DNA of 64,000 nt from Pseudomonadota bacterium. Its GTDB lineage: Bacteria > Pseudomonadota > Gammaproteobacteria > Burkholderiales > Burkholderiaceae. The position numbers and the translations under genes are program-made. Where the stretch lies: assembly GCA_963205525.1 (NCBI GenBank), contig CAUJJP010000097.1, positions 35,361-99,360 on the forward strand, read 5' to 3'. Positions 9,040 to 17,278 of this stretch are shown here, piece by piece; positions within the stretch are counted from its first letter, which is position 1, and each line of letters begins with the position of its first letter. The notes beneath the pieces are model-generated. The model did not search any database and was not told the origin of the DNA. It saw nothing but the letters and a program-made list of their open reading frames with translations.

Positions 9040-9263
9040 GTGGACCCCCAGCTCGCTGCGCTCGCGCCCCCCGAGGGGGCGAGCCGGCTTGGGGCGGCCC
9101 GGCACCGGCTCATGTGGACCCCCAGCTCGCTGCGCTCGCGCCCCCCGAGGGGGGCGAGCCGGCTTGGGGCGGCCCGGCGCCGGCTCATGTGGACCCCCAG
9201 CTCGCTGCGCTCGCGCCCCCCGCGGGGGGTGAGCCGGCTTGGGGCGGCCCGGCGCCGGCTCAT
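9036..9263 (-). CDS. Repeat-derived 75-codon mini-ORF linking two permease genes
   Basis: Reading from ATG 9263, which overlaps the upstream permease stop as ATGA, the three-unit repeat array is open for 75 codons. It ends at the TGA of another ATGA overlap with the downstream permease start (ATG 9039). The peptide repeats MSRRRAAPSRL...GGRERSELGVH, then changes frame in the last unit, which is one base shorter (74 instead of 75 nt). GGGGGAGGG precedes the first ATG. The likely role is to keep ribosomes moving between the two permease genes rather than to make a useful peptide. Whether it is translated is unproven. Confidence 0.4.
   Translation of the reverse strand: MSRRRAAPSRLTPRGGRERSELGVHMSRRRAAPSRLAPLGGRERSELGVHMSRCRAAPSRLAPSGGASAASWGST
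9040..9263 (-). repeat. Hairpin repeat array, copies C1-C3
   Basis: Three tandem units of 75, 75 and 74 nt separate the two permease genes. Each has arm GAGCCGGC, the conserved 15-mer in complement and arm GCCGGCTC: C1 at 9081-9111, with one mismatch next to the loop; C2 at 9156-9186; C3 at 9231-9261, both perfect. Each also has a CCCCCC/GGGGGG hairpin with outer CTCG/CGAG pairs, and each unit ends in CACATGA on the minus strand, recreating an ATG. The arms differ from those of copies A, B, D and E but still pair. Confidence 0.85.
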
Positions 9264-10291
9264 GCCCTCCCCCACTTCACGCGGTAGGCGACCAGGGTGT
9301 CGCAGGCCAGCAGCAGGAACAGCAGCAGGCCCTGGAACACGCCGCTGAGCGCGTACGGCAGGCCCAGGCGGGTCTGCGCCAGCTCGCCGCCGATCAGCAT
9401 CATGGACAGCAGCCAGCCGGCAAACACGATGCCCAGCGGGTGCAGCCGGCCGACGAAGCAGACGATGATGGCGCTGAAGCCGATTCCGGTGCTGACGTGC
9501 GGGGTGAGCTGGCGCAGCGGCCCGGCCACTTCCATCGCCCCCGCCAGCCCGGCCAGGCCGCCCGAGCCCAGCAGCGCCAGCCACAGCGCGCCGCGCGAGG
9601 AAAAGCCCGCGTAGCGCGCCGCCGCCGGCGCCAGCCCGCCGACCTGGAGCTGGAAGCCGCGCCAGGAACGGAACAGGAAGACCCAGCACAGCGCGACCGC
9701 CAGCGGCACCGCCAGCGCACCCCAGTGCAGCCGGGTGCCGGCGGCCATGGGCAGCAGCCAGGTGCTGGGGTCGAAGGTGCGCGTCTGCGGGAAGTTGAAG
9801 CCCTGCGGGTCCTTCCAGGGGCCGAACACGAGCAGGTTCACGACCTGCTGCGCCACATAGACCAGCATCAGGCTGACCAGGATCTCGTTGGCGTTGAAGC
9901 GGTCGCGCAGCAGCGCCGTGATCGCCGCCCAGGCCATGCCGCCGGCCACCCCGGCGGCGAGTACCAGCGGCGCCAGCGCGCCGCGCCCGGCGTCCCAGCC
10001 CAGGCCGGGCAGCCACAGCGCGGCGCCGCCGGCGGCCACCGCGCCGAGCAGGAGCTGGCCTTCGGCGCCGATGTTCCAGACGTTGGAGCGGTAGCACACC
10101 GCCAGCCCGAGCGCGCACAGCACGAGCGGGGTGGCCTTCAGCGCCACCTCGCTGGTGGCGCGCCAGCCATCCAGCGGGGCGACGAAGAAGACCTCCAGCG
10201 CACGCAGCGGGTCGCGCCCGAGGAGGGCGAACAGCGCCGCCGCCAGGCCCGCGGTGAGCACGAGGGCGATCAGCGGCGAGGCCAGGGTCAT
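9260..10291 (-). CDS. Nucleoside/purine ABC transporter permease (first permease)
   Basis: A 343-residue BPD_transp_2 family permease (YufP/NupP-like). The N-terminal helix is followed by a conserved GRDPLRALEVFF loop, then YRSNVWNIGAEGQLLLG and NANEILVSLMLVYVA, both characteristic of BMP-type importers. The start ATG 10291 gives a normal N-terminus; upstream extensions enter the ATPase gene. It follows the ATPase stop (10317) by 25 bp. Its stop at 9260-9262 overlaps an ATG as ATGA, the join that in most such operons would be the next permease but here leads into the repeat array. Confidence 0.9.
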   Translation of the reverse strand: MTLASPLIALVLTAGLAAALFALLGRDPLRALEVFFVAPLDGWRATSEVALKATPLVLCALGLAVCYRSNVWNIGAEGQLLLGAVAAGGAALWLPGLGWDAGRGALAPLVLAAGVAGGMAWAAITALLRDRFNANEILVSLMLVYVAQQVVNLLVFGPWKDPQGFNFPQTRTFDPSTWLLPMAAGTRLHWGALAVPLAVALCWVFLFRSWRGFQLQVGGLAPAAARYAGFSSRGALWLALLGSGGLAGLAGAMEVAGPLRQLTPHVSTGIGFSAIIVCFVGRLHPLGIVFAGWLLSMMLIGGELAQTRLGLPYALSGVFQGLLLFLLLACDTLVAYRVKWGRA

Positions 10292-10316
10292 GAGCCGCGA
10301 GGGCTCGGGGCGCGCT

Positions 10317-11831
10317 TCAAGCCGTGGCAACAGCTGTCTCCTCCCAGAGCCCGGACATCCACTGGCCGATGCGCTCGACGCTGGCCTCGCGCGTGGCCAG
10401 GCTGGGGCTGAGCCGGCCGCGCGCAATGACGTGCAGCCGGTCGCTGATCTCGAACAGCTCGTCGAGCTCCTCGCTCACCACCAGCAGCGCGCAGCCGGCG
10501 TCGCGCAGCGCCAGCAGCTCGGCACGGATGCGCGCCGCCGCGCCGACGTCCACGCCCCAGGTGGGCTGGGCGACGATGAGCACGCGCGGCGCGGCGTCGA
10601 TCTCGCGCCCGACGATGTACTTCTGCAGGTTGCCGCCCGACAGGCTGCGCGCGCTCGCCTGCGGCCCGCCGGCCTTGACGCCGAAGCGCTCGATCAGGTG
10701 CGCGGCGAGCGCGCGCATGCGCGCCGTGCGCAGCCAGCCCAGCAGGCCCACGCCTTCGCGCCGCGTCAGAAGGCTGTTGTGCGCCAGGCTCAGCGCCGGC
10801 ACCGCGCCGCGCCCGAGCCGCTCCTCGGGCACGAAGTGCAGCCCCAGGCGGCGCCGGCGGGCCGGCGAGCGGCGCGCGATGTCCTGCCCGCCCAGGTACA
10901 GACTGCCCTGCGGGGCACGTTGATCCTCGCCCGAGAGCGCGGCCATCAGCTCCTGCTGGCCGTTGCCGCTGACGCCGGCGATGCCGACGATCTCGCCCGC
11001 GTGCAGCTGCAGCGACACACCGTCGAGCGCCACCGCGTAGGGGTCGGCCGCCGGCAGCTGCAGCGCCTGCACCGTCAGCAGCAGCTCGCCCGCGGCCTGG
11101 CGGCGGTGCTCCAGGCGCGGCGGCTCGGCGCCGATCATGAGGCGCGAGAGGCTGGCGTTGTCGTGCTGCGCGGGGTCGACCTCGCCGCTCACGCGACCGC
11201 CGCGCAAGACCGTGCAGCGCTGGCACAGGGCGCGGATCTCGTCGAGCTTGTGGCTGATGTACAGGATGCTGCAGCCCTTGGCGGCGAGCTGGCGCAGGGT
11301 GACGAACAGGCGCTGCACGGCCTGCGGCGTGAGCACCGAGGTCGGCTCGTCGAGGATCAGCAGCTGCGGCTCGCCGAGCAGGGCGCGCACGATCTCCAGC
11401 CGCTGGCGTTCGCCCACCGACAGGCTGTGCACCGGCCGCTCGGGCTGGACCTCCAGGCCGTAGCTCTCGGCCAGGCCGCGCATGCGGCGCTTCACCTCCG
11501 CCAGCGACAAGCCCTTGTCCAGCCCGAGCCAGACGTTCTCGGCCGCGCTCAGGGTGTCGAACAGGCTGAAGTGCTGGTAGACCATGCCTATGCCCAGGCG
11601 CCGCGCCTGCGCCGGGCTGGCCACCTGCACCGGCTCGCCGTTGAAGCGCATCTCGCCTGCGTCCGGGCGCAGGGCGCCGTAGATGATCTTCATCAGGGTG
11701 GACTTGCCAGCCCCGTTTTCGCCCAGCACGGCGTGGATCTCGCCCGGCGCCACGCGCAGGTCGACCCCGTCGTTGGCCACCACCCCGGGGTAGGACTTGC
11801 TGACGCCGCGCAGCTCCAGGCGCGGGATCAC
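10317..11831 (-). CDS. Double ATP-binding protein of the nucleoside/purine ABC importer
   Basis: A 504-residue protein with two fused ABC cassettes of the sugar/nucleoside importer type (NupO/RbsA-like). The first cassette has Walker A GENGAGKST (about 36-44), signature LSVGERQRLEI and Walker B LLILDEPTSVL. The second has a degenerate Walker A (GVSGNGQQEL), signature LSGGNLQK and Walker B LIVAQPTWGVD, the usual asymmetric pattern. It powers import by the two permeases that follow. The start is GTG 11831 with GGAGG 8 nt upstream; the GTG overlaps the guanine deaminase stop as GTGA, showing tight coupling. Confidence 0.93.
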   Translation of the reverse strand: MIPRLELRGVSKSYPGVVANDGVDLRVAPGEIHAVLGENGAGKSTLMKIIYGALRPDAGEMRFNGEPVQVASPAQARRLGIGMVYQHFSLFDTLSAAENVWLGLDKGLSLAEVKRRMRGLAESYGLEVQPERPVHSLSVGERQRLEIVRALLGEPQLLILDEPTSVLTPQAVQRLFVTLRQLAAKGCSILYISHKLDEIRALCQRCTVLRGGRVSGEVDPAQHDNASLSRLMIGAEPPRLEHRRQAAGELLLTVQALQLPAADPYAVALDGVSLQLHAGEIVGIAGVSGNGQQELMAALSGEDQRAPQGSLYLGGQDIARRSPARRRRLGLHFVPEERLGRGAVPALSLAHNSLLTRREGVGLLGWLRTARMRALAAHLIERFGVKAGGPQASARSLSGGNLQKYIVGREIDAAPRVLIVAQPTWGVDVGAAARIRAELLALRDAGCALLVVSEELDELFEISDRLHVIARGRLSPSLATREASVERIGQWMSGLWEETAVATA

Positions 11832-13168
11832 GGTCGCGCCTCCGCACGCGGCCCGGGGTCCGGTCGCAGGTAGCGGCTTTGGCCGGCGACGAAGCTCTGC
11901 ACCAGCTGGCGCTCGTCGCCCAGGGTCAGCCAGGCGAAGACGCGCTCGTGCAGGTTGCGCGCGAGGGCATCGCGCTGTGCCGCGAGCGCGCTGCCGGCCC
12001 AGTCCCAGACGCACAGGTCGGCCAGGCAGCCGGGCTCCAGGCTGCCGATCTCGTGCGCCAGCGCGAGCGCCTGCGCCGGTGCGCGCGTGGCGGCGTGCAG
12101 CAGCGCCCAGGCGCCGGGCCTGAGGCCTTGCAGCGCCTGCACCTGGTAGGCCGCGGCCATGGTGCGCAGCAGGCACAGGCTGGTGCCGCCGCCGACGTCG
12201 CTGGCCAGCAGCACCGGCACCCCGGCCTGTTCCAGCGCAGGCCAGTCCATCAGCCCGCTGCCGAGGAAGAGGTTGCTGCCCGGGCAATGGACGACGGCAG
12301 CTCCGCGGGCGGCCAGGCACGCGCGGTCGGCGTCGTCCAGCCAGACCCCGTGCGCGAGCAGGGAGCGCGGGCCGAGCAGCCCGGCGCGCTCGTAGACGTC
12401 CAGGTAGCTGCGCGCCTGCGGGAACAGCCGCGCCACCCAGTCCAGCTCGGCACGGTTCTCCGCCAGATGGGTCTGGAAGACCAGATCCGGGCGCTCGGCG
12501 AGCAGCCGGCCCGCGAGCGCGAGCTGCTGCGCGCTGCTGGTGGGGGCAAAGCGCAGGGTGAGGGCGGCCGACTGACGGCCACGGCCGTGCCAGCGGTCGA
12601 GGTGGGCGCGGCAGGCGCGGTCGCCGGCCTCGGCGTCGGCGTCGCACAGGTCGGCGGGCGCGTGGCGGTCCATCAAGACCTTGCCGGTGATGCAGCGCAT
12701 GCCGCGCGCCTGGGCGGCCTCGGCCAGGAACTCGGCACTGTGCGCGTGCACGGTGGGGACGACCACCGCCGCCGTCGTGCCGTGGGCGAGCAGGCTGTCG
12801 ACGAAGGCATCGGCCCCGGCGCGCGCGTGCGCCGGGTCGGCCCAGCTTTGTTCGGCGGGGAAGGTGTAGTTCTGCAGCCAGTCCAGCAGCTCGGCGCCGT
12901 GGCTGGCCACCACGCCGAGCTGCGGCAGGTGGACGTGGCTGTCGACGAAGCCCGGCAGCAGCAGCCGGCCGCGGTGGTCCAGGCGCTGCCAGCCGGGGCC
13001 CGGGTCCTCGCGCTGGCGGCCCAGGATGCGGCCGTCCTGCACCAGCAGCCAGTGGTCGGGCGCGTAGCGCACGCAGGCACCGCCGTCGGCGCTGGCGTCG
13101 GCGAGCGCGGGCTGCGCGACGAGGTCGAGCAGGTCGGCGCGGATGGCAAGGCGTTGCGGTGCGGGCAT
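11828..13168 (-). CDS. guaD: Guanine deaminase
   Basis: A 446-residue amidohydrolase that converts guanine to xanthine. It has the Zn-site motif GFVDSHVHLPQ, then FQTHLAENRAE, HGVWL, the serine-containing HCPGSNLFLGSG and the metal aspartate in LASDVGGGTS, all typical of bacterial GuaD. The first gene of the minus-strand purine operon, it is divergent from xdhABC with a shared 116-bp promoter region, so its product xanthine feeds the neighbouring dehydrogenase. ATG 13168 gives a normal N-terminus; the longer open frame to 13675 is antisense to xdhA. Confidence 0.93.
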   Translation of the reverse strand: MPAPQRLAIRADLLDLVAQPALADASADGGACVRYAPDHWLLVQDGRILGRQREDPGPGWQRLDHRGRLLLPGFVDSHVHLPQLGVVASHGAELLDWLQNYTFPAEQSWADPAHARAGADAFVDSLLAHGTTAAVVVPTVHAHSAEFLAEAAQARGMRCITGKVLMDRHAPADLCDADAEAGDRACRAHLDRWHGRGRQSAALTLRFAPTSSAQQLALAGRLLAERPDLVFQTHLAENRAELDWVARLFPQARSYLDVYERAGLLGPRSLLAHGVWLDDADRACLAARGAAVVHCPGSNLFLGSGLMDWPALEQAGVPVLLASDVGGGTSLCLLRTMAAAYQVQALQGLRPGAWALLHAATRAPAQALALAHEIGSLEPGCLADLCVWDWAGSALAAQRDALARNLHERVFAWLTLGDERQLVQSFVAGQSRYLRPDPGPRAEARP

Positions 13169-13284
13169 GCGGGGTCGGTGTGCGGCCGGGCGGCCCGACG
13201 GCAGGCGGGATTCTGCACGCGCGCGCCGGGGCGGCCGCGCCGGGGTGCTACCTTTCGGCCATCGCGTCCGCTCCCGCACGCCGC
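13169..13284. promoter_or_regulatory. Divergent promoter region between guaD and xdhA
   Basis: This 116-bp non-coding stretch must hold the promoters of both purine operons. It contains GC-rich palindromic pieces (for example GGCGGCCGCGCC near 13235) but no clear -35/-10 pair or a classic regulator box. Shared control of uptake/deamination and oxidation by one purine-responsive regulator is an inference from the layout. Confidence 0.4.
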
Positions 13285-14760
13285 ATGACCCCTGCCCGCG
13301 CCATCCGTTTCGTCCACCGCAGCGCCATCGTCGAGGTCCAGGGTCTGCCGGCGACGACCACCGTGCTCGCCTGGCTGCGCGAGCACGCGCGCTGCAGCGG
13401 CACCAAGGAAGGCTGCAACGAGGGCGATTGCGGCGCCTGCATAGTGCTGCTCGGCCGCCTGGACGAGGACGGACGGCTGCGCTGGCAGGCCGTGAACGCC
13501 TGCCTGCAGTTCCTGCCCATGATCGACGGCTGTGCCCTGCGCACGGTGCAGGACCTGCCGCCCGAGCACCCGGCGCTGGCGGCGCTGGTGGCGCAGCACG
13601 GCTCGCAGTGCGGCTTCTGCACCCCGGGCATCGCGGTCTCGCTGGCCGCGCTGTACGAGCGCTGCGAGAAGGCACCGCCGCGCCAGGAGATCGCCGACGC
13701 GCTCGCCGGCAACCTGTGCCGCTGCACCGGCTACCGGCCCATCCTGGACGCCGGACAGGCGATGTTCGACGCCCCGCGCGCCGCGCAGGACGACACCGCC
13801 ACCGTCGCCCTGCTGCAGCAGCTGCGCGCCGACCCGGCGCTGGCCTACGTCGCCAGCGACCACGACGGCATCGGCAGCTCGCGCTTCTACGCCCCGCGCA
13901 GCCTGGACAAGCTGGCCGCGGCGGCCGCCCGCCATCCCGAGGCGACGCTGGTCGCGGGCGCGACCGACATCGCGCTGTGGAGCAACAAGGCGCTGCGCCC
14001 GCTGCCGCTGCTGCTGAGCGTGCGCGCGGTGCCCGAGCTGGCGCGCATCGAGGAGGTGGACGGCGTGCTGCGCATCGGTGCCGGCGCCTGCCTGGAGGAC
14101 GCCTGGGCGGCGCTGGTGCAGCGCCTGCCCGCCTTGCGCGAGATGGCGCTGCGCTTTGCCTCGCCGCCGGTGCGCGCCGCCGGCACCCTGGGCGGCAACC
14201 TGGTCAACGGCTCGCCGATCGGCGACGCGGCGCCGGCCCTGATGGCGCTGGACGCCCGGCTGCTGCTGCGCCACGGCACGCAGGAGCGCAGCCTGGCGCT
14301 GGACGGCTTCTACCTCGGCTACATGAAGAACCAGCGCCGCGAAGGCGAGCTGCTGCTGCGCATCGACGTCCCACTGCCGGCGCCGCAGACCCGGCTCGCG
14401 GCCTACAAGCTGTCCAAGCGCTTCGACAGCGACATCTCGGCGCTCTGCGGCGCCTTCGCCCTGCGCCTGGACGGCGACCGGGTGGCCGCGGCGCGGCTGG
14501 TCTTCGGCGGCATGGCCGCCACCGTGGCGCGCGCGCGCCAGGCCGAGGCCGCGCTCGCCGGCCAGTGCTGGCACGAGGCCGCGCTGCAGGCCGCGAGCGC
14601 GGCGCTGGCGCAGGACTTCAGCCCGCTGAGCGACCTGCGCGGCAGCGCGCGCCACCGCATGCGATCGGCACGCGCCCTGCTGCGCCGCTTCTGGCTCGAA
14701 ACCCGGCCGCACGCGCCCCTGCCGCCCGCTGCGACCCGGATCTGGGAGCTGCCGGCGTGA
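13285..14760 (+). CDS. xdhA: Xanthine dehydrogenase small subunit (2Fe-2S and FAD)
   Basis: A 491-residue electron-transfer subunit that passes electrons from the molybdenum site of XdhB to FAD and NAD+. The plant-type [2Fe-2S] cysteines are in CSGTKEGCNEGDCGAC (from residue 37). The second cluster is CGFC (109-112) and CRC (144-146). An FAD-binding domain (about 195-490) includes GATDIALW, FASPPVRAAGTLGGNLVNGS and DAAPAL. ATG 13285 starts the family alignment. Its stop overlaps the GTG start of xdhB, so the two are translationally coupled. Confidence 0.95.
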   Translation: MTPARAIRFVHRSAIVEVQGLPATTTVLAWLREHARCSGTKEGCNEGDCGACIVLLGRLDEDGRLRWQAVNACLQFLPMIDGCALRTVQDLPPEHPALAALVAQHGSQCGFCTPGIAVSLAALYERCEKAPPRQEIADALAGNLCRCTGYRPILDAGQAMFDAPRAAQDDTATVALLQQLRADPALAYVASDHDGIGSSRFYAPRSLDKLAAAAARHPEATLVAGATDIALWSNKALRPLPLLLSVRAVPELARIEEVDGVLRIGAGACLEDAWAALVQRLPALREMALRFASPPVRAAGTLGGNLVNGSPIGDAAPALMALDARLLLRHGTQERSLALDGFYLGYMKNQRREGELLLRIDVPLPAPQTRLAAYKLSKRFDSDISALCGAFALRLDGDRVAAARLVFGGMAATVARARQAEAALAGQCWHEAALQAASAALAQDFSPLSDLRGSARHRMRSARALLRRFWLETRPHAPLPPAATRIWELPA

Positions 14761-17090
14761 AGGCCCGGGAAGACGCGACCAAGGTGGTCGGCCAGCCGCT
14801 GGCGCACGAATCGGCCTGGCTGCACGTGCGCGGCCAGGCCAGCTACACCGACGACCTGCCGGAGCCGGCGGGCACCCTGCACGCGGCGATCGGCTGCTCG
14901 CCGCTGGCGCACGGCCGGCTGCTCGGCGTCGACCTGGAGCGGCTGCGCGCCCAGCCCGGCGTCGTCGCGGTGCTGAGCGCCGCCGACGTACCGGGCACCA
15001 ACGACTGCGGCGCCATCGTCCACGACGAACCCATCCTGGCCGACGGCACCCTGCACTACCTGGGCCAGCCGGTGTTCCTGGTCGTCGCGCGCACGCGCGA
15101 GCTGGCGCGCCGCGCCGCCGCGCTGGCGCCGCAGGTGATACGGGCCGAGCCGCTGCAGCCTCTGCTGGACGCACGCAGCGCCCACGCGCTGCAGCGCTAC
15201 GTGGTGCCGCCCATGCACCTGGCGCGCGGCGACGCAGCGGCGGCGATCGCCGCCGCGCCGCGCCGGCTGAGCGGCCGCTTCAGCCTCGGCGGCCAGGAGC
15301 AGTTCTACCTGGAGGGCCAGATCAGCCTGGCCCTGCCGCAGGAGGACGCGACGCTGCAGCTGCTGTGCTCGACCCAGCACCCGAGCGAGATGCAGCACGC
15401 GGTGGCGCGCGCCCTGGGCTGGTCCATGCACCAGGTGCAGGTGAGCTGCCGGCGCATGGGCGGCGGCTTCGGCGGCAAGGAGAGCCAGTCGGCGGTGTTC
15501 GCCTGCCTGGCCGCGCTGGCGGCGGTGCGGCTGGGCTGCGCGGTCAAGCTGCGCCCGGACCGCGACGACGACTTCATGATCACCGGCCGGCGCCACGGCT
15601 TCGAGTTCGACTGGGAGCTCGGCTACGACGACGCCGGACGCGTCCTCGGCCTGCGCGCCGAGCTGATCGCCAACGCCGGCTGGAGCGCCGACCTCTCGGC
15701 GCCGGTGATGACGCGCGCGCTGGGCCACTTCGACAACGCCTACTGGCTGCCGCAGCTCAGCCTGCACGGCTACTGCGCGCGTACGAATACGCAGAGCAAC
15801 ACCGCCTTCCGCGGCTTCGGCGGGCCGCAGGGCGCGTTCGCGATCGAGCACATCCTGGACGACGTCGCGCGCAGCCTCGGCCTGGACCCGCTGGCGGTGC
15901 GGCGCGCCAACTTCTACGGCCGCGGCGAGCGCGACACCACCCCCTACGGCCAGAAGGTGGAGCACAACCTGATCGAGGACCTGGTGACGCGGCTGGCGCA
16001 GCAGGCGTGCTGGGCCGAACGCCGCGCCGCGGTCGCCGCCTTCAACGCCGCCAGCCCGGTGCTGAGGAAGGGCATCGCGCTCATACCGGTGAAGTTCGGC
16101 ATCAGCTTCAACCTTGCCCACCTCAACCAGGCCGGCGCCCTGGTGCACGTCTACACCGACGGCAGCGTGCTCGTGAACCACGGCGGCACCGAGATGGGCC
16201 AGGGCCTGCACACCAAGGTGGCGCAGGTGGTGGCGCAGGAACTGGGCGTACCGCTGGCCGCGGTGCGCTGCAGCGCCACCGACACCCACAAGGTGGCCAA
16301 CACCTCGGCCACCGCCGCCAGCACCGGCAGCGACCTCAACGGACGGGCGGCGCAGGCCGCGGCACGGACCATACGCGAGCGGCTGGACGCCTTCGTCGCC
16401 GCCCGGCCGCAGCACGCGGGCGCAACCTGGCCGGCGCTGGTGCAGGCCGCCTACGCCGCGCGCGTGCAGCTGTGGAGCGACGGCTTCTACGCCACCCCCG
16501 GCCTGCACTGGGACGCCGCCGCCTTGCAGGGCCGGCCCTTCCACTACTACGCCTTCGGCGCCGCGGTCGCCGAGGTGGTGGTCGACACCCTCAGCGGCGA
16601 GCACCGCGTGCTGCGCGTGGACGTGCTGCACGACGTCGGCCGCTCGCTCAACCCGGCGCTGGACATCGGCCAGATCGAGGGCGGATTCGTCCAGGGCCAG
16701 GGCTGGCTGACGAGCGAGGAGCTGGTCTGGCAGGCGCAGACCGGGCGCCTGCTGACCCACGCCCCCAGCACCTACAAGATCCCGACCGCGCGCGACTGCG
16801 CGCCGGACCTTCGGGTCGAGCTGTACGGCGCCGACAACGCCGCCGACAGCATCCACCGCAGCAAGGCGGTCGGCGAGCCGCCCATCCTGCTGCCCTTCTC
16901 GGTCTTCCTGGCGATCCGCGACGCGATCGCCAGCGTCGGCCCCGCGGGCTGGCTGCCGCCGCTGCGCGCCCCGGCGACGCCGGAAGCGGTGCTGGACGCA
17001 CTGGATACGCTGGGCGCGCTGGCTGCGCACGAGGCAGGCGACGCATCGGGCGCCCTCGACGCGCCGCCGGCACCGAAGCCGCAGCGATGA
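14757..17090 (+). CDS. xdhB: Xanthine dehydrogenase molybdopterin-binding subunit
   Basis: A 777-residue catalytic subunit that hydroxylates hypoxanthine and xanthine to urate at a molybdenum cofactor. It shows the N-terminal hammerhead domain (ARGQASYTDD-like start), GGGFGGKES, RGFGGPQGA, ETGMGQG-like GGTEMGQGLHTK, and the catalytic Glu in VGEPPILLP near residue 706. The start is the GTG at 14757, which overlaps the xdhA stop as GTGA; a much longer open frame from 13143 runs out of frame through xdhA and is not real. The stop at 17088-17090 overlaps the xdhC ATG. Confidence 0.95.
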   Translation: MKAREDATKVVGQPLAHESAWLHVRGQASYTDDLPEPAGTLHAAIGCSPLAHGRLLGVDLERLRAQPGVVAVLSAADVPGTNDCGAIVHDEPILADGTLHYLGQPVFLVVARTRELARRAAALAPQVIRAEPLQPLLDARSAHALQRYVVPPMHLARGDAAAAIAAAPRRLSGRFSLGGQEQFYLEGQISLALPQEDATLQLLCSTQHPSEMQHAVARALGWSMHQVQVSCRRMGGGFGGKESQSAVFACLAALAAVRLGCAVKLRPDRDDDFMITGRRHGFEFDWELGYDDAGRVLGLRAELIANAGWSADLSAPVMTRALGHFDNAYWLPQLSLHGYCARTNTQSNTAFRGFGGPQGAFAIEHILDDVARSLGLDPLAVRRANFYGRGERDTTPYGQKVEHNLIEDLVTRLAQQACWAERRAAVAAFNAASPVLRKGIALIPVKFGISFNLAHLNQAGALVHVYTDGSVLVNHGGTEMGQGLHTKVAQVVAQELGVPLAAVRCSATDTHKVANTSATAASTGSDLNGRAAQAAARTIRERLDAFVAARPQHAGATWPALVQAAYAARVQLWSDGFYATPGLHWDAAALQGRPFHYYAFGAAVAEVVVDTLSGEHRVLRVDVLHDVGRSLNPALDIGQIEGGFVQGQGWLTSEELVWQAQTGRLLTHAPSTYKIPTARDCAPDLRVELYGADNAADSIHRSKAVGEPPILLPFSVFLAIRDAIASVGPAGWLPPLRAPATPEAVLDALDTLGALAAHEAGDASGALDAPPAPKPQR

Positions 17091-17278
17091 GCGCGCCGGG
17101 CCGCTCCCAAGCGCTCATACCGGAGCCCTTCGGGGGCGAAGGTGGCTTGGTGCGCGCGCCGGGCCGCCCCCAAGCGCTCAGACCGGAGCCCTTCGGGGGC
17201 GAAGGTGGCCTGGTGAGCGCGCCGGGCCGCTCCCAAGCGCTCATACCGAAGCCCTTCGGGGGCGAAGGTTACCTGGTG
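17087..17278 (+). repeat. Hairpin repeat array, copies D1-D3 (63-bp units)
   Basis: Three exact 63-bp units start at 17087, 17150 and 17213. Each has arm (AT)GAGCGC, a loop GCCGGGCCGCTCCCAA or GCCGGGCCGCCCCCAA (one base longer than the consensus), and arm GCGCTC(AT). D1 pairs over 8 bp (17087-17094/17111-17118), D3 over at least 6, and D2 has one mismatch. A second hairpin, GCCCTTCGGGGGC, lies in each unit. Each unit begins with a start codon (ATG or GTG) and ends with a purine-rich GAAGG, so the array keeps xdhC in frame. Confidence 0.85.

Noticed and set aside
9036..10118. A 360-codon open frame overlapping the first permease
   Set aside because: The upper part is an out-of-frame shadow of the permease; only its last 75 codons (from ATG 9263) were kept, as the repeat-derived mini-ORF.
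14403..17030. An 875-codon open frame antisense to xdhB
   Set aside because: Composition is the mirror of xdhB codons (His/Arg/Gln/Ala-rich), with no recognisable domain; xdhB itself is unmistakable.
17087..17278. Possible CRISPR array or phase-variable SSR
   Set aside because: The units are nearly identical throughout, without spacers, and keep a reading frame; they belong to the hairpin family.
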